Source: Rachycentron canadum
Lineage: Eukaryota > Chordata > Actinopteri > Carangiformes > Rachycentridae
Assembly: GCA_038496675.1 (NCBI GenBank)
Contig: CM076652.1
Location: forward strand, 11,815,164 to 11,879,163
DNA length: 64,000 nucleotides
Direction of reading: 5' to 3'
Shown here: positions 12,140-23,790 of the stretch, piece after piece
Layout of the letters: each line of letters starts with the position of its first letter
Position numbering within the stretch: the first letter of the stretch is position 1
Notes under the pieces: model-generated
Told to the model about the DNA's origin: nothing
The model's input: only the letters and a program-made list of their open reading frames with translations
The model's database searches: none
Position numbers and translations under genes: made by a program

Positions 12140-14187
12140 TTTTCTTAAAAGCAGCAGCAGTAGCAATATCATTTAATATTTTGATTCCTGTGACATTTTT
12201 GTCATATTTTCTCTTACTCTGTTAGTTACATTCACTACAGTACCTCCTTTAAGGATGTTAAAAAGTAGTTTTACATTTCTGAGTTCTGGCCATACAAATG
12301 ATTATTGCAATAGTTCCAGCCATCCACAGCACCTCTGTTATCCTATGGACTGTGAGAAGACAGTCCTAGTGTTGGCTTCGTCTTGGCCTTCTGACCAAAA
12401 GTGTGATAATTTTAGACTCAAGTCTCTCAAATGGTCTGGAGCAAGGACGGCATTTGGAAATAAACTTGGAATTTAGCTTAATTGCAGTTTACAGATTTAG
12501 GAGGGGCAGTGTTCTCTTCTTTATTTTCTTGCATAAATAGAGAGTGACTGGAGGCCAAAGACATGAGGTTTCAAAGCCACAAAAGAGGTTAAAGAACGTC
12601 AGAGGCAGTGAGGACACTTTTGAGCTTTGCTTCTTGAGTCCCAAGGTTTAGCCATTCGCTGTCCCTGATGCGAGGTCCTTCTCTCAACTCACCGAATCCA
12701 TCACATTTGTAATTCTACCCAGGCTATTAGGTCTCTGCAGTAATGCTCAAGTGTTTACTGTTAACTGCTTTATGCAAGTTACAATGATTGCTTTTTTACA
12801 GATGCTAGTTTTTTGTTGTAGGAGGTTGCTGGAGGTGCAGGAGGGTTCAGCTGGGAATCTTCTAGCTTTTTTGTTCAGCTTTTGACAGCAAATTAATCGT
12901 CCTCTGAGGGCCTCAAGCTTTGACAGCTTTTCTACACATACTGGTTGGGCCCAGATATTTGCCATAACCTCATTACCATTTTGTATGATTGCTCCCTGTC
13001 ATGTAAGTTTTTCTTCCTATGTATTTTTCAAAAACTCGCTCCCTTTTTTGTTTATTTAACCCACGTTAATATCTGTGTGATAATCATAAATAATACTTTT
13101 AGCTTGTGTTGCCTCATGTGAGAGCATGGTATGATTTATAGCTTATTAAAATGATATCATGGAATTGTTGCCGGGATGTAGCAAACAGATGGAGGGAGGA
13201 AATGTAATGGATGTGTTTCAGGTGGGGTAACAGGGGACAGGACATAAACTGTGAACCAATTCCAAAACCAAATCCTCTTCCTGCGTGGTCTCTTGGTGTG
13301 AATGATTGACTGTCTGGGCCTTCTGCAAGTTTGCTTGGATGATATAGATTATATAAAGATGAATTTAGGACTGAAACACACTCACAAGCATTTATACACT
13401 TTTGAAAGTATTAATGAAAGTCTTTACTCATGCAATCCCACGCAAATACTGCAAACTACACATTTGGAAGGAATGTTAGATAAAAACTGTATGTTTGAGA
13501 CAAGTGATGAGAAAAAGGTCTGTTAATAGTGCTCTGCTGGAAAGCATGCCATTCAAGCTGCAATTTGTCCACATTAGCTTGAAGACATCACTTCCTCGGA
13601 CCAGCAAGAACAGTCACTTCAAAGAGGCGGTAGCTCAAACTCAAGAAAACAGACCTTGACATGGGCTGGGACATACGTCATTGGAGAATAGGGTCACGCA
13701 CACAGGAATGTGGGTGATGGGTTGCTGGGAAGAATAAGTAAGTTTTAAAGAATGAGACAGGGGTCCTGAGATAGGATGTGTGTGTAAGCTTCTGAATAGT
13801 CCCAAAGGATAAGACAGTGTATAATTTGGGGATATGTGATTCAGGGAGGAAATGATGAGTGACTAGGGCCTAGGGAAAATGTGTTTAAGAAAAGAAAAAC
13901 AGGAAGGTAGTGAGGATGGATGGAAAGAATGAATAGTCATTAGAAATTGTATTTTTCACTCATGGCAATTTTAGGTCAGCTGATAATGCATCGGGAAAAG
14001 CTCATGGGTGGATTAGTGTTGCAATGACATTAACAAACCATTGAGTGGTATGAATATCTTGTGCAACTGCAGGTGTGAATGAGTCATTAAAACTGTTCAC
14101 AGTTATTCTTTATAGACGCCAGTATTTGCACATATTTTGGCTGATTTATAATTCCCTTACCAATGCATATTCTCTCTATATCTATAG
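12140..14187. other. non-coding stretch
   Basis: No exon, RNA gene or clear repeat is seen. Frames of 60 to 75 codons occur on both strands without splice or compositional support. Confidence 0.4.
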
Positions 14188-14229
14188 TCAGCCAGCCAAC
14201 TAGCAATGTCATAGGGAAAAAGTCACTTG
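14188..14229 (+). other. candidate 42-nt microexon
   Basis: Preceded by a short pyrimidine-rich acceptor (tctctctatatctatag) and followed by TTG/gtgagt. One frame is open (S Q P T S N V I G K K S L in phase 2) and the length is a multiple of three, as in many cassette microexons. It is phase-compatible with the piece ending at 10,318. The acceptor is only moderate and the piece is very short, so chance is a serious alternative. Confidence 0.18.
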
Positions 14230-14960
14230 GTGAGTGGCGAGTGTCGACTACACACATGGGTATGGTAAGACACGATCAACTTGTTTCTTCTTTTATTTAC
14301 AATGTTGGTCGCCGGTGGGCAAAGTGTGAAAACTGAATTTCAGTGAGGATGAACACAGAGGGACACAGCAGTGCTCAGCTGTAGTCCTCACATGGTGCTG
14401 AAATTTAAACGACTTCCTCATATATTCACTTATTCTCTTATCCAGACAATATGTCAACAAATAGGCCTAACTAATGAACTAACAATGGAAAATATAATGA
14501 TGTAATACAACCAACTTGAAACTGGAACAATCCCAGACAAACCACAATGTCTGGTCACTGTACCTTTTTCACATGTCCAAACTTCAGGCATACTTTACCT
14601 CATTAATCCTGCTTGCTTTGCCTTGCCTAAATGCAACTATAACAAAATAATAGTCCAATGCTAACAGGTTTGTAAGGTTGCACTTAGCTACAGTGGCGCT
14701 TTAAGCTAAATGCTAACATAAACATGCTTTCACATGCACGACAATTCAAACATGCTGATGTTTTGCGGGTGTATATACCACGTTGACCATCTTAGTTTAG
14801 CATATTTGTATTTGTATAATTGGCAATAAATACAACTGAGGTGTATGGGATTAGTTTTCTGGGTATAAGTAAATTATGTTGGTAAAGTAATGAATAATAA
14901 AATGAATCACTGATTCACTGTAATAAAAAATATAATCAATATTACATCAATACATACATA
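14230..14960. other. non-coding stretch
   Basis: AT-rich sequence without a recognisable feature. Confidence 0.4.
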
Positions 14961-15315
14961 CACATGGTGGTGCCTGGGGCCTTTCTGTGTGGAGTTTGCC
15001 TGCGTGGGTTCTGTCCAGGTACTCCGGCTTCCTCCCACAGTTCAGAGACATGCACGTTTAGGTGTAATTGGTGACTTCAAATTGCCCTTAGCCGTAAGTG
15101 TGTGCGAGAATGGTTGTTTGTCTCTGTATGTCTCTATTTATTGGCCCTGCAGTTTAAGCACCTGTCAATCCAATATTTGATTTAACTGCCCTGTGATAGA
15201 CTGGCGACCTGTGCAGGGTGTACCCCGCCCTCGCCCTATGTTGGCTGGGATTGGCTCCAGCCCCCCCGCAACCCTGACGGATAAGCAGTATAGATAATGG
15301 ACGGGTGGATGGACA
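14961..15315 (+). mobile_element. teleost LINE/SINE-type repeat, internally rearranged
   Basis: The repeat carries several hallmark blocks known from very abundant fish repeats: cacatggtggtgc, gtactccggcttcctcccac, taattggtgacttcaaattg, tgatagactggcgacctg, and ggataagcag followed by gataatggacgg. The early part is shortened, since the stretch after the opening gtggtgc jumps directly to ctggggcctttctgtg. In the middle a 38-bp foreign piece (15,150-15,187) is flanked by gccctg on both sides. These repeats are often filed as 3' tails of L2-like LINEs or as related SINEs. I am sure it is a dispersed repeat and less sure of the class. Confidence 0.75.
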
Positions 15316-15494
15316 TAACAGCCAGTGTAATCATTTGTATATTGTAGCATTTGAAATACTGTATGTTTGGATCAGTCATAGTGAAAACGATCTGTCTCTC
15401 TCTTGCTACACCTATCATTAGATCTTTGTAACGTCATTTGCTTGGAGTTTACATTCTAATCTGGATCTGATCTTCTTTTTGACATCTGTAACTG

Positions 15495-15526
15495 CAGTTT
15501 AAGCGCTTGTCAATCCAACATTTTAC
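15495..15526 (+). repeat. near copy of the 38-bp insert at 15,150
   Basis: This stretch begins cagtttaagcgcttgtcaat and matches the insert at 15,150-15,187 at most positions. The two lie in the same orientation about 345 bp apart. Confidence 0.7.
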
Positions 15527-15529
15527 TTG

Positions 15530-17980
15530 GACTATTTAATTTTTACCATCCAGAGCAGGCCCTTTTTAGCAGAGTCTTAAACTGTCAGTATGAATGGTTG
15601 GAGAACACCTTGTAGAAAGGTTGATGTGAGCCAGTTGTTTGTTCTTCCTGTTCACTAATTCCCCCACCCTTGCTGGATGATTGACAGATGAGAGTGATTC
15701 TGGAGGTCACTTAGCGTGCAGACCTGAGGGCTGGGACCAGTTTCATGACCGGACATGTAGGCTGACACTCCAGTCTAATGTTTGCTGTTGACAGACAAGT
15801 GGTTTATTAGTGTGGAGTGTAGATCTGTAATCCAGATTATACTGTGTAGCACATAAGAATTCATGACTAATCAATCAGTTTTACTTTCCCTTTTTTGACC
15901 TGTGGCGAAATTAATACATATCTATTTCATTATAAAAATATAAAGGATTTTATCTAATACCCATAATCTTCAAAATATTAAAAACCTTATCTTGTTTTGT
16001 TCCAGTTTTTAAATAAAAAAGATTTTACAGTTTATTGCACAACTGTGTTGGAATCTGTTCTTCCTAAATCCAAAGTGTGACTTTGTTGTTAAAAAAAATC
16101 TGGAAGTTTTATCTTCACTTACCAAACTTTGAATTAACCCTTTCCCATCAGTGAAACTTATGTGCTTAAATGTGCAGATCACCATATAAACATATATCTA
16201 AATATCCTAAATTTGACACACAAGTTTCATTTGCTGAGATCTTTTGTCATATGTCTTTAAGAGCTGGCAATCTGACATTTGTGGGTTTCAACAGTACAGG
16301 CATTTTATCCATCCCAGCCAATCTTCCCTAACTCTCACTCAAGTACTACAGAAAACTGAGCTTTCAGCTCTGCTTTGCTGAAATCCTGCGGAAATGCTAA
16401 AAAATATGAGCATGACTGAAGATGACTTTTTCTGTGAGCTCTCTTAATGCAAGAATTATCAGGATTTATTGTTCAGCCATTTTTGAGCATAAATCCAGCT
16501 TTTTGGTTGTGTTTACTATAGCCTAGACTACTGCATATGCTTAAAAAAGAAACCCTGCCCTTGTTTTAAACACAGTTGTAGGCTGATTGAGGAGTGTGTA
16601 TCCCAAAGATGACCCCTCTAGCTCTGCCCTCACCCTCACCTCACCCTAACCATAACTCCAACAAAAAACTCTCACTGTATTGCACAGAGCAGAAAGTTAA
16701 GTCATGCATAGTTTTACACCAAGGGTTAACCTTTAGCTATAAACTTAAACAGGTAAATTATATGTCTCTAAAATTACAGTCTTTATGCAGCTTTGATTTT
16801 ACGAACTGCAAGATGACCACAGTGAGTAATACAACAATGAGAGCTGCATTGCAGTGAGCTGAATGAAGCACCGGATTCAAAGACCAGTACATTTGAAGAG
16901 GAATATAATGATTACCTAGGCATATATAATTGACTTGGCGCCATTTTGTTTAGATATTTGAATGAATGTCATGCAGCCTAAAGTTCTCAACCTCAGTCAC
17001 TATAATCCCCTATAAGACTCAGGCATCAGTGCCCAAAACCTGCTGTAACCATCATGGTAAATGTTTAACCCAAGTGTCATTGTAGTCCATACAATAGGCA
17101 AATTCTCTCGCAAAGTCTTCTGGGACCAGAAATTTGACAATAGTATAAAGCTCATATAAAATGAATCTTGTTTTATGAATGCAAAAGTCCACAGTAAATG
17201 TGCTTGAAGCTTATAAGTGAAAGCCGCAATACCAACATTCATTCTCTGTGTGTTGGGTAACTTTTTTTTCAACAAGATCCACAATTTAGAGAAGCAATGT
17301 TTCATATTTTGAGACCATCTAAAAAATTGTTACAATGGAAGTCTATTCTGTTCTGTACAGTATGGACAGAGAAACTGCAGGCCTTATAAATTATGTATTG
17401 TTCGCAATATTATGAATTTCACTTACTTTTCTCATATGTATTTTCAGAGACCTTTACAACATCAAGTCAAAAATACTATTATTATCACCAATATGGCTTT
17501 AGTGAAGAGACATTGCGCAAGTGGGTCAAAATGATCTAGAGCTTTTCTCACCTTAAACCACATTTGAGACATTATATTTTATTAGTTTATTTCTGTAGTT
17601 AATAAGTTGGAAATAATAAATGTCCCTTTCAAAGGTTCATTTATTTCACAAGAAATTCTGTTTAATGTTCTTAGATTTATGGACTGAGATTTGCTGCTTA
17701 TTTGTTTTATATATAATATTTAATTTTAAAACATTGTTTCCATTCCCTATCACAACAAATACTATCAGTTACCATGGCCTTCAGACTTTTCTTGTGGCTT
17801 TTTGCTGTTACTCATCTGAGATGACACGATATCAACAATCCCATCAACCCCAAGCTAGGGCTTGTTAAGGTATATGTTTTAGCCCCACTCACTCCATGTT
17901 GCCTGCAGGGAGAAATGAGATCATCACCATTTTGTGCACAGTCAGGAATTTACATAGACACAATCATAGATGCAGTGTAC
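15530..17980. other. non-coding, AT-rich stretch
   Basis: No gene is visible. A strong 3' splice-like signal ends at 17,447 (ctcatatgtattttcag) and is followed by 24 open codons, but the only donor is weak (gtgggt at 17,521). A CCCTCA/CCCTAA patch lies at about 16,625-16,650. The 17,000-17,370 part, which includes a 101-codon - strand frame, has the look of an old repeat that I cannot name. Confidence 0.35.
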
Positions 17981-17983
17981 ATC

Positions 17984-18015
17984 TTCTCTCTCTCTCTCTC
18001 CAACACACACACACA
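17984..18015. repeat. (CT)n and (CA)n microsatellite
   Basis: A CT run is followed directly by a CA run. Confidence 0.85.
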
Positions 18016-18170
18016 TCCAGGCCTTTACACAGTTGTCTTTGTACTGTCCACATTTCCAATGTAAATGAAGGAATTATGTGTTACAACCAAGGCCCATGAC
18101 CTGTCAAACAAAGCATCCACATGTCATGTCTCTCTTTCACCCTCTCCACTATTTCCCCTCAAGCACTGTG

Positions 18171-18190
18171 ATTATTATTATTATTATTAT
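18171..18190. repeat. (ATT)n microsatellite
   Basis: About six ATT units. Confidence 0.85.
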
Positions 18191-18542
18191 GTCATTATTC
18201 AACCCTCAACAAAGCTATAGATAGAGGTTAAAGAAATGAGAGTTCATAAAGGAATCCATGGGAAAACAAAATGAGGGAAAAAATGTTTATGTAGTAAAAG
18301 ATGATTAACCTGAATAAAAATAAATAAAACTTGCATTACATAACAGTACATATATATATTGCTTATACTTTGCAGCACTTTCTTTGGCTATTTAACTAAT
18401 GCACCACATATTCTTTCTTCCATCTACATACTGGATACATTATCAGGGAATCATGAATAATGTTCACCCAAAGAACAGTCATTATTGACCAATTTTATCA
18501 CCAATGCTTTCACTGCTACTTCAAACTAACTGTTACAAACTA

Positions 18543-18854
18543 ACAAGTCCCATTGAAGACCACAATGGAGGTGTCAGTCATTTCTCTATTCTCTGTTGTC
18601 TCCTCTATGTCCAGAGTATTGTGCCATGAACTCAGTACCATTATATAACCCCAGATGGTTCTCTGGCGCCTCTGCTCATCTGTAACATGTTCATGGGTCC
18701 AGCCGGCACACACACCCCAGAGTATGCCTTTGATCTCTCTCCCCTCCTGGGCCTCCTCAAAAGGGTGATTCTCCTCAAGCTTGTCCAGCCTTGATGCATC
18801 TAGCTGGACGTCCTCTGGTTCTGATGACGGGGAACGGATCGCTACTGATTTAAT
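18543..18854 (-). CDS. unrecognised coding-like exon, possibly terminal
   Basis: The - strand is open for 104 codons, from just after a TGA at 18,855-18,857 to a TAG at 18,540-18,542. No ATG is required if it is an internal or last exon. The predicted protein is of normal complexity. It starts with an acidic, Glu/Asp-rich part (S E P E D V Q L D A S R L D K L E), passes through G I L W G V C A G W T H E H V T D E Q R R Q R T, and ends with a Glu/Thr-rich tail closing in V F N G T C. Trp and Cys are spread naturally and codon choice is mixed, unlike the low-complexity frames around it. The acceptor would be near 18,856 but its pyrimidine tract is weak. An in-exon donor (ATG/gtactg) is also possible. 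I do not recognise the family. Alternatives are a retrocopy fragment or chance. Confidence 0.38.
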
Positions 18855-18859
18855 TCACT

Positions 18860-19366
18860 GCATCTATGCAAACATATGTCATCCCAGGGATAAGCTGTGG
18901 CACTCATGTTGGCCTTTAAGTTATAGCTGCAAGCATACTCATCCCTTGTGCACTGCAGGTCCAGTTGTTGTCTCTCTCTGTAGTCCTAGAGTCTCAAATA
19001 ATGACAGTGGCTGCCACTTCCAGACGGCTTTTCAAATTTTGACTCACAGTAATTCACAACAAAGGCAGAGGTTCACTTATAACTGTGCCATATGCTACAC
19101 TGTGGAAAGTGCATGCTCAGATTTTAAAGCAGTGTTTTGGGGGTTTGGCTATTTGCCTGAGGCAGGCCTTAATGATAAGACAGCTGTGAGATGTATTTAG
19201 CTGCATTGATGGATTTTTACGTAAAGTACCTGCCAAGTGGCATAAAAAGAAGTGGACGTTTTTTTTAATGGAGCTAGTTCACTGCAATGTGATACCATAA
19301 AGAAACTGAAAATATGTGGTGGATTGTCACGTGTATAGACATCTGTGTCTTTTTAACATATGTATA
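18860..19366. other. non-coding or flank of the - strand block
   Basis: I see no second convincing - strand exon here, although a good - strand donor-like site (ggcag/gtactt) occurs near 19,226. The + strand frame of 139 codons at 18,781-19,200 overlaps the block in antisense and looks like its shadow continuing by chance. Confidence 0.35.
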
Positions 19367-19413
19367 GTGTGTGTGCGTGCGTGCGTGCGTGCGTGTGCGT
19401 GTGCGTGCGTGCG
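19367..19413. repeat. (TGCG)n/(TG)n alternating tract
   Basis: About 47 bp of strict purine-pyrimidine alternation (gtgcgtgcgtgcgtgcgtgt). It is compatible with Z-DNA and rich in CpG compared with its surroundings. Confidence 0.85.
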
Positions 19414-19808
19414 CAGATCTGTGCATGTAATCCAGGGGGTAAAGGAAAGTAAAATATTGTGTTGGCTTTACTATGCTCTTGTCGTGAGTCTGAGTGAGAG
19501 GAGGTTAGCTTGACTCTCTTGTTTTGGATAATTGTACGCTGCCGAGGTCTGTGGTCCCCTTCTCTGTCTCCCTGTGGCCTAGGCTGCAAGAGCCATATTT
19601 AGGTTGGACGTCCTACTCATCCTATCCTGTCTCATCCCCATCCTGTCCTACACACCCCCACAACACATCAGGGAGCCGATAGAGGGATGGCAAGTGGTCC
19701 TGAGGCTGAACTGTAGGTGTCTGAGCAAAAAGTACAAAGCTATGACAACACTTATAATGACTTCTCAGTAATGTTCAAAGTCTTTGTTTTGGACCTGTTT
19801 TGTGGACA

Positions 19809-19884
19809 TAAAGTTGCATGGTTTGGTTACATAAATGTTTTTTAGGGAATTTATGTAACCAAAAATATTTGAAACCATGCTTTA
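19809..19884 (+). other. 76-nt imperfect hairpin
   Basis: Nested complementary arms are present: taaag with cttta, catggttt with aaaccatg, and ggttacataaat with atttatgtaacc. They total 25 base pairs around a 12-nt loop (19,837-19,848). One 11-nt bulge (19,861-19,871) and one 3-nt bulge interrupt the stem. Size and shape are in the range of a microRNA precursor or of a tiny palindromic MITE. I recognise no known microRNA. Confidence 0.5.
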
Positions 19885-20359
19885 GCTGTACCAGTGTTAT
19901 TTTATTTTTACAACTTGTGCTCTCATAGGGCATTGCAGTTTGTTTATGAAAGGAGATAAATTAGTACTTTAGATGGTGCAACTTGAGTGAAAATTAAGTT
20001 AATTTTCCCCTGAATGAAAATCATTGAGTGGTTTGTATTATTTTATTTATTTTTTTAATTTTAAGACAAAAATAGTAACATAATGTGGAGATACTGGGTG
20101 TTCAGTATCAAAAAGTATCAAAAACAAATAAAAAAAGATAATCTAAAGTTACCACCTTGCAGTTTTATGCACCTGCCAATCAGTCAAGTTGCAGGAAATA
20201 TGTTCACAATCTCTATTTCCTGAGTTACAATGGCCAGAAGGGCTTTGGCAGAACATATTGATGACCTTAACCTCTGATCTTAAGATATTATTGAAGCACA
20301 ATGCTCTGGCCTCAGGTGATAATTATAGCATTTTCCTAATTTTTCTGGATATTAATGGA

Positions 20360-20900
20360 TATTAAATAGGGGTGTAACAATTCATTGACTACATAGATGT
20401 ATCGATTTATATTCGTGTGATCCAACTACATCAATAGGCATATTGGCGTATATAGATCGATAGGGACGTATATCGATCTAAAACCAATTTACATTAATAA
20501 TTAATAATAATAAAAATTTTTTTAGCATAACAAACTTTATATGGATGTATTTTTTAGCACTTTTAGTTGTAAAGAAATGTTAAACGTTACTCCAGTTCAC
20601 TCTCCCTGTGTGTGAGGTCATCGACATGCACCAAAGAGGCAAAGCGGAGTGAGAGATTTTCAAGCTGCATTTCAGGCCCGGCATGTGAGAATAGAAGAAG
20701 CAGATTAACCTGCTGTTCATTTAACCTGAGGAAATGTTGTTTGCATTTTATTTTTATTTATTATTATTGCACTCCTTTTATACTGAAAATGAGAACAATA
20801 GCAGTAGGTTCAACCAGTGTTTATCAACCTGAAGAAATGTTGGTTGCACTTTTAATAAAAGGTGAATCTATTAGCCATCGATTGTCATGTTTACTTGTTT
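20360..20900. mobile_element. probable decayed DNA-transposon remnant
   Basis: The stretch opens with ggggtgtaacaattcattg and contains repeated atcgat-type blocks (gtatcgatttat, tatagatcgatag, gtatatcgatc), like degenerate hAT-type elements common in fish. A direct repeat of about 28 nt (20,723-20,750 and 20,826-20,853, each aacctga.gaaatgtt) lies in its right part. No transposase frame or clean terminal repeat is seen, so class and borders are uncertain. Confidence 0.35.
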
Positions 20901-21184
20901 ATTGAAAATCTGAAGTGGTGGTGGTGTTGCATATAGGTTCATGCAGGACCACAATGTGGTGTGTGCTGCAATGTGATCATGTATGGATATTAAGCCATTG
21001 CCTGCATAAACTCGTACACCTGTCTCCTGTGGCAAATGATAGTATGAGCAGGTGTTGCTGCAAAGGCTCATGGAAGAAGTCTTGATTTTTCTATGTCAGT
21101 CTCCTTTTCTCTTCTCACTCTTTCACATATGCACTTTCACACAAACCCTTCACTTTCTCTCTGCCTTTTTGTTTAATCACCCAG

Positions 21185-21242
21185 CGAAGAATTTACCACC
21201 ACGGGGCTTGGATTCCAATCATTATCTGCTGAAATCGCGCAT
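21185..21242 (+). other. candidate 58-nt exon
   Basis: A very long pyrimidine tract runs from about 21,090 and ends in atcacccag just before this piece, a strong 3' splice signal. The frame E E F T T T G L G F Q S L S A E I A H is open up to a moderate donor (gtaaca) at 21,243. A second frame is nearly open. No family is recognised. The donor is the weak point. Confidence 0.2.
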
Positions 21243-21249
21243 GTAACAC

Positions 21250-22152
21250 ACATGCATGTTTTATGGCCAGAGGGCTACATATCTATTTTTCTTTACTTAT
21301 AGACTCTTTATCAGAGAGGACTTTTAGTAATTGATCATTCTGTGGCTCATTTTTCTTTTCCTGTCCATGACTGCTAAGCATTGACCACATTCTGTATGAG
21401 CCAATGTTGTTTTTATATGGTTTACTGTGAGTATGGGACATATGAAAAAGTCAGAATCACTTTCAACCATACAAGCGTCTGCCTGTAGTTATTATGATAT
21501 GTTATTTAAAGGAATAAGGATAGAACAGGTGTTCATCAGTATTAGACTGGGAGAGAGACTGCCAGACAAGTAAGTAGCTGCACTGTATACAATCACACGT
21601 GGATTTATGACTGGGTAAGTGTTCTTCGGAGGAAAAGAGACTAATGTGATTCAATCTGGGGGCTGTAAAGAAAGCCACAAAATTCGTTGACAAATTTTTA
21701 AATTCACTGACAAGGCACCATGCAGACTATTTCATTTCCCGGTGATTCCTTGTTATTGCCTTTACAGGAATGTATTTCTAACTTGTGCTATTGAACAGCA
21801 AACCTTACTGGTGATGACTAAATTATTCTAGTTGTTGCTCCAAGTCTTTCCAAACCATAACTGCATCAAATATAAACCCACTATTTTCATTGTTTTCCAA
21901 TGACGAGTCATCCCTCATGTTCCTGTAGATGTTCGTAATACCCTACTCTTAACTGGAATTGGGATGCAGAGTTTCCAGTATGTGCGTGTGTATACAATTC
22001 AACATGGTGCTGATTCCAACAGTTATCCTCACTTCAAGTACTTTGGGATCACATTCTGCAGTGTAAATAATGGTGGTCTTACAGATCATTTAACATCCAG
22101 AGGGATTAGCTCTACATCAATGTGCAGAAGAAGCAGCATAATAGAGAAGAGA
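21250..22152. other. non-coding stretch
   Basis: AT-rich sequence without a supported feature. Confidence 0.4.
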
Positions 22153-22160
22153 GTGCTGGG

Positions 22161-22279
22161 TAGTGCTGCACAATCAAGCAAAATATAATTGAAATCACAA
22201 TATGGCCAAATGTTGCAATAGCAATATTTGCTACATTAATTGCAATATGAATTTTTTTCTTGCATATCATGCAGCACTA
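22161..22279. mobile_element. hAT-type MITE, 119 bp
   Basis: It begins tagtgctgca and ends tgcagcacta, a perfect 10-bp terminal inverted repeat. The interior is AT-rich with ttgcaat-type motifs. The flanks carry an 8-bp near duplication, gtgctggg (22,153-22,160) and ttgctggg (22,280-22,287), with one mismatch. Eight-base target duplications plus short inverted termini are the signature of the hAT superfamily. At this length it is non-autonomous. Confidence 0.75.
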
Positions 22280-22289
22280 TTGCTGGGAC

Positions 22290-23734
22290 AATGCCTATAA
22301 TTACTCCAGCCACCTTGTGTCTTTTTGGAGCAAGCACAATATTTTGTTTAAGATAATTATTGCACAGATTGAAATTAAATGTTGTACAGTTATCAACTGG
22401 GCTCAGAGTGGTATGGGGATAATGTACATACTGTATGTGTGAGTGAATGCTAGCTACTGGGTCAATGACATGGAGAGAAACTGGAATGTTTTAATGCAGA
22501 CAAGCAGGAATTGGGAAAACTCTTGGGAGAGTGAGGGATGACCATCCAGTGGAGAGTGGAAGCTGTGCCACATTCTCAAATATTACACAGTGACTCATAG
22601 GTCATGGCTGCTGTGCCTGTAAACAGGATTTTTCTTATAATTTGAGTGCTGACTCACATGCTGCACTCATACATTCTCCTCTGCTTATTTTGTCAGGACC
22701 CTCACTTTGAACCGAATCTGCTAATATCCCAGGGAGTATGGGAGTGATGGGCAGAGACTCAGAAATGTAGCATGGGATAGTAAACTAGTTATCAGTGGAC
22801 TCAGGAGAGGGGGAGTATGAACAAACTTATGCTTGCTCAGAATAACCTCAAGTGTGTAAATGAAGCTGATGCCAAAATAATGATTAAGATCACAAGGATG
22901 ACTCTTCACTGTAATCTTTTCAGTGCAACATTGTTTGTCTCCCACAGGGCTGGGAAGGGTTGTGAAAGCTGTTGCAAGTGAAATTTGTGGTTAGTGTGTC
23001 AGCACAGGTCTGCTTTATCTCTTGATCAGGCTACAAGATGACCAGAAGAGCTGGCCTAGATATGCTCTTGAACCTGTCACTATTTCTCCAACAGAGAAAA
23101 TGTGAAGTAATAATATTAATGCAAACAATCCTGTTAATGTAGGACAGGCGGTTACTTACTTTTTGATGAATTTCTTTTTGTTGCACTCCCTAGCTTTCCT
23201 TCATTAAGGTCAAGACCCTCAATGAAGTGTATTTTTCGATCTGGATTATGTATAGATACTATACCTCTGATTGCTGAGATGACCCTTAGTAGGTTTGTCT
23301 TTTTACAGACACACTTGCTGTCAAATAAGCATAGTGCATTCCTTACATTCTGGAAAGACAATGTCAAAGGTATTAAAGCCTTAAAGTAAAACGTGTGTGT
23401 GTGAGTGTGTAGCAGCTGGGAAGACCATATTACACCTTGTCACATGCAGTGATCAGGTGTCCACGATCCAACCTATGTACTTCTCACAATCCTCCATTAA
23501 ATACCTTCAGTAGGCCATTGATTTATAGTGTCTGGTCAACAGCTTCTGAAACCAGACTACAGCTGAAACAGTATTATATGGACAGCAAAGTCCATAAGGA
23601 TTCCTCCTTTTTCCTTACAGTAAGCTCCCAACTATACACACACGCACACACAATGATAGCAGGTGTGTCTCCCACATCACACAGCTGCACACCAGAGCAT
23701 GAGAGTGGGGTAGAGTTATACTGATTGTGTGTGT

Positions 23735-23735
<1 letters not shown>
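22290..23735. other. non-coding stretch
   Basis: No supported gene. A - strand frame (23,152-23,367, about 71 codons) ends at an excellent donor-like gtaagt site but has only a modest acceptor (gtctttccag, about 23,350), so it is a marginal exon candidate. A short TG run lies at 23,393-23,410. Confidence 0.35.
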
Positions 23736-23737
<2 letters not shown>

Positions 23738-23779
<42 letters not shown>

Positions 23780-23790
23780 CGAGAGAGGAT
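23738..23790. repeat. (GA)n microsatellite
   Basis: About 50 bp of nearly pure GA, with a few A and C interruptions. Confidence 0.9.

Noticed and set aside
18781..19200. 139-codon + strand frame
   Set aside because: It lies partly antisense to the more coding-like - strand block, has no family features, and lacks splice or promoter support.
19353..19589. - strand frame rich in His, Thr and Arg
   Set aside because: It is a translation of the TGCG/TG microsatellite.
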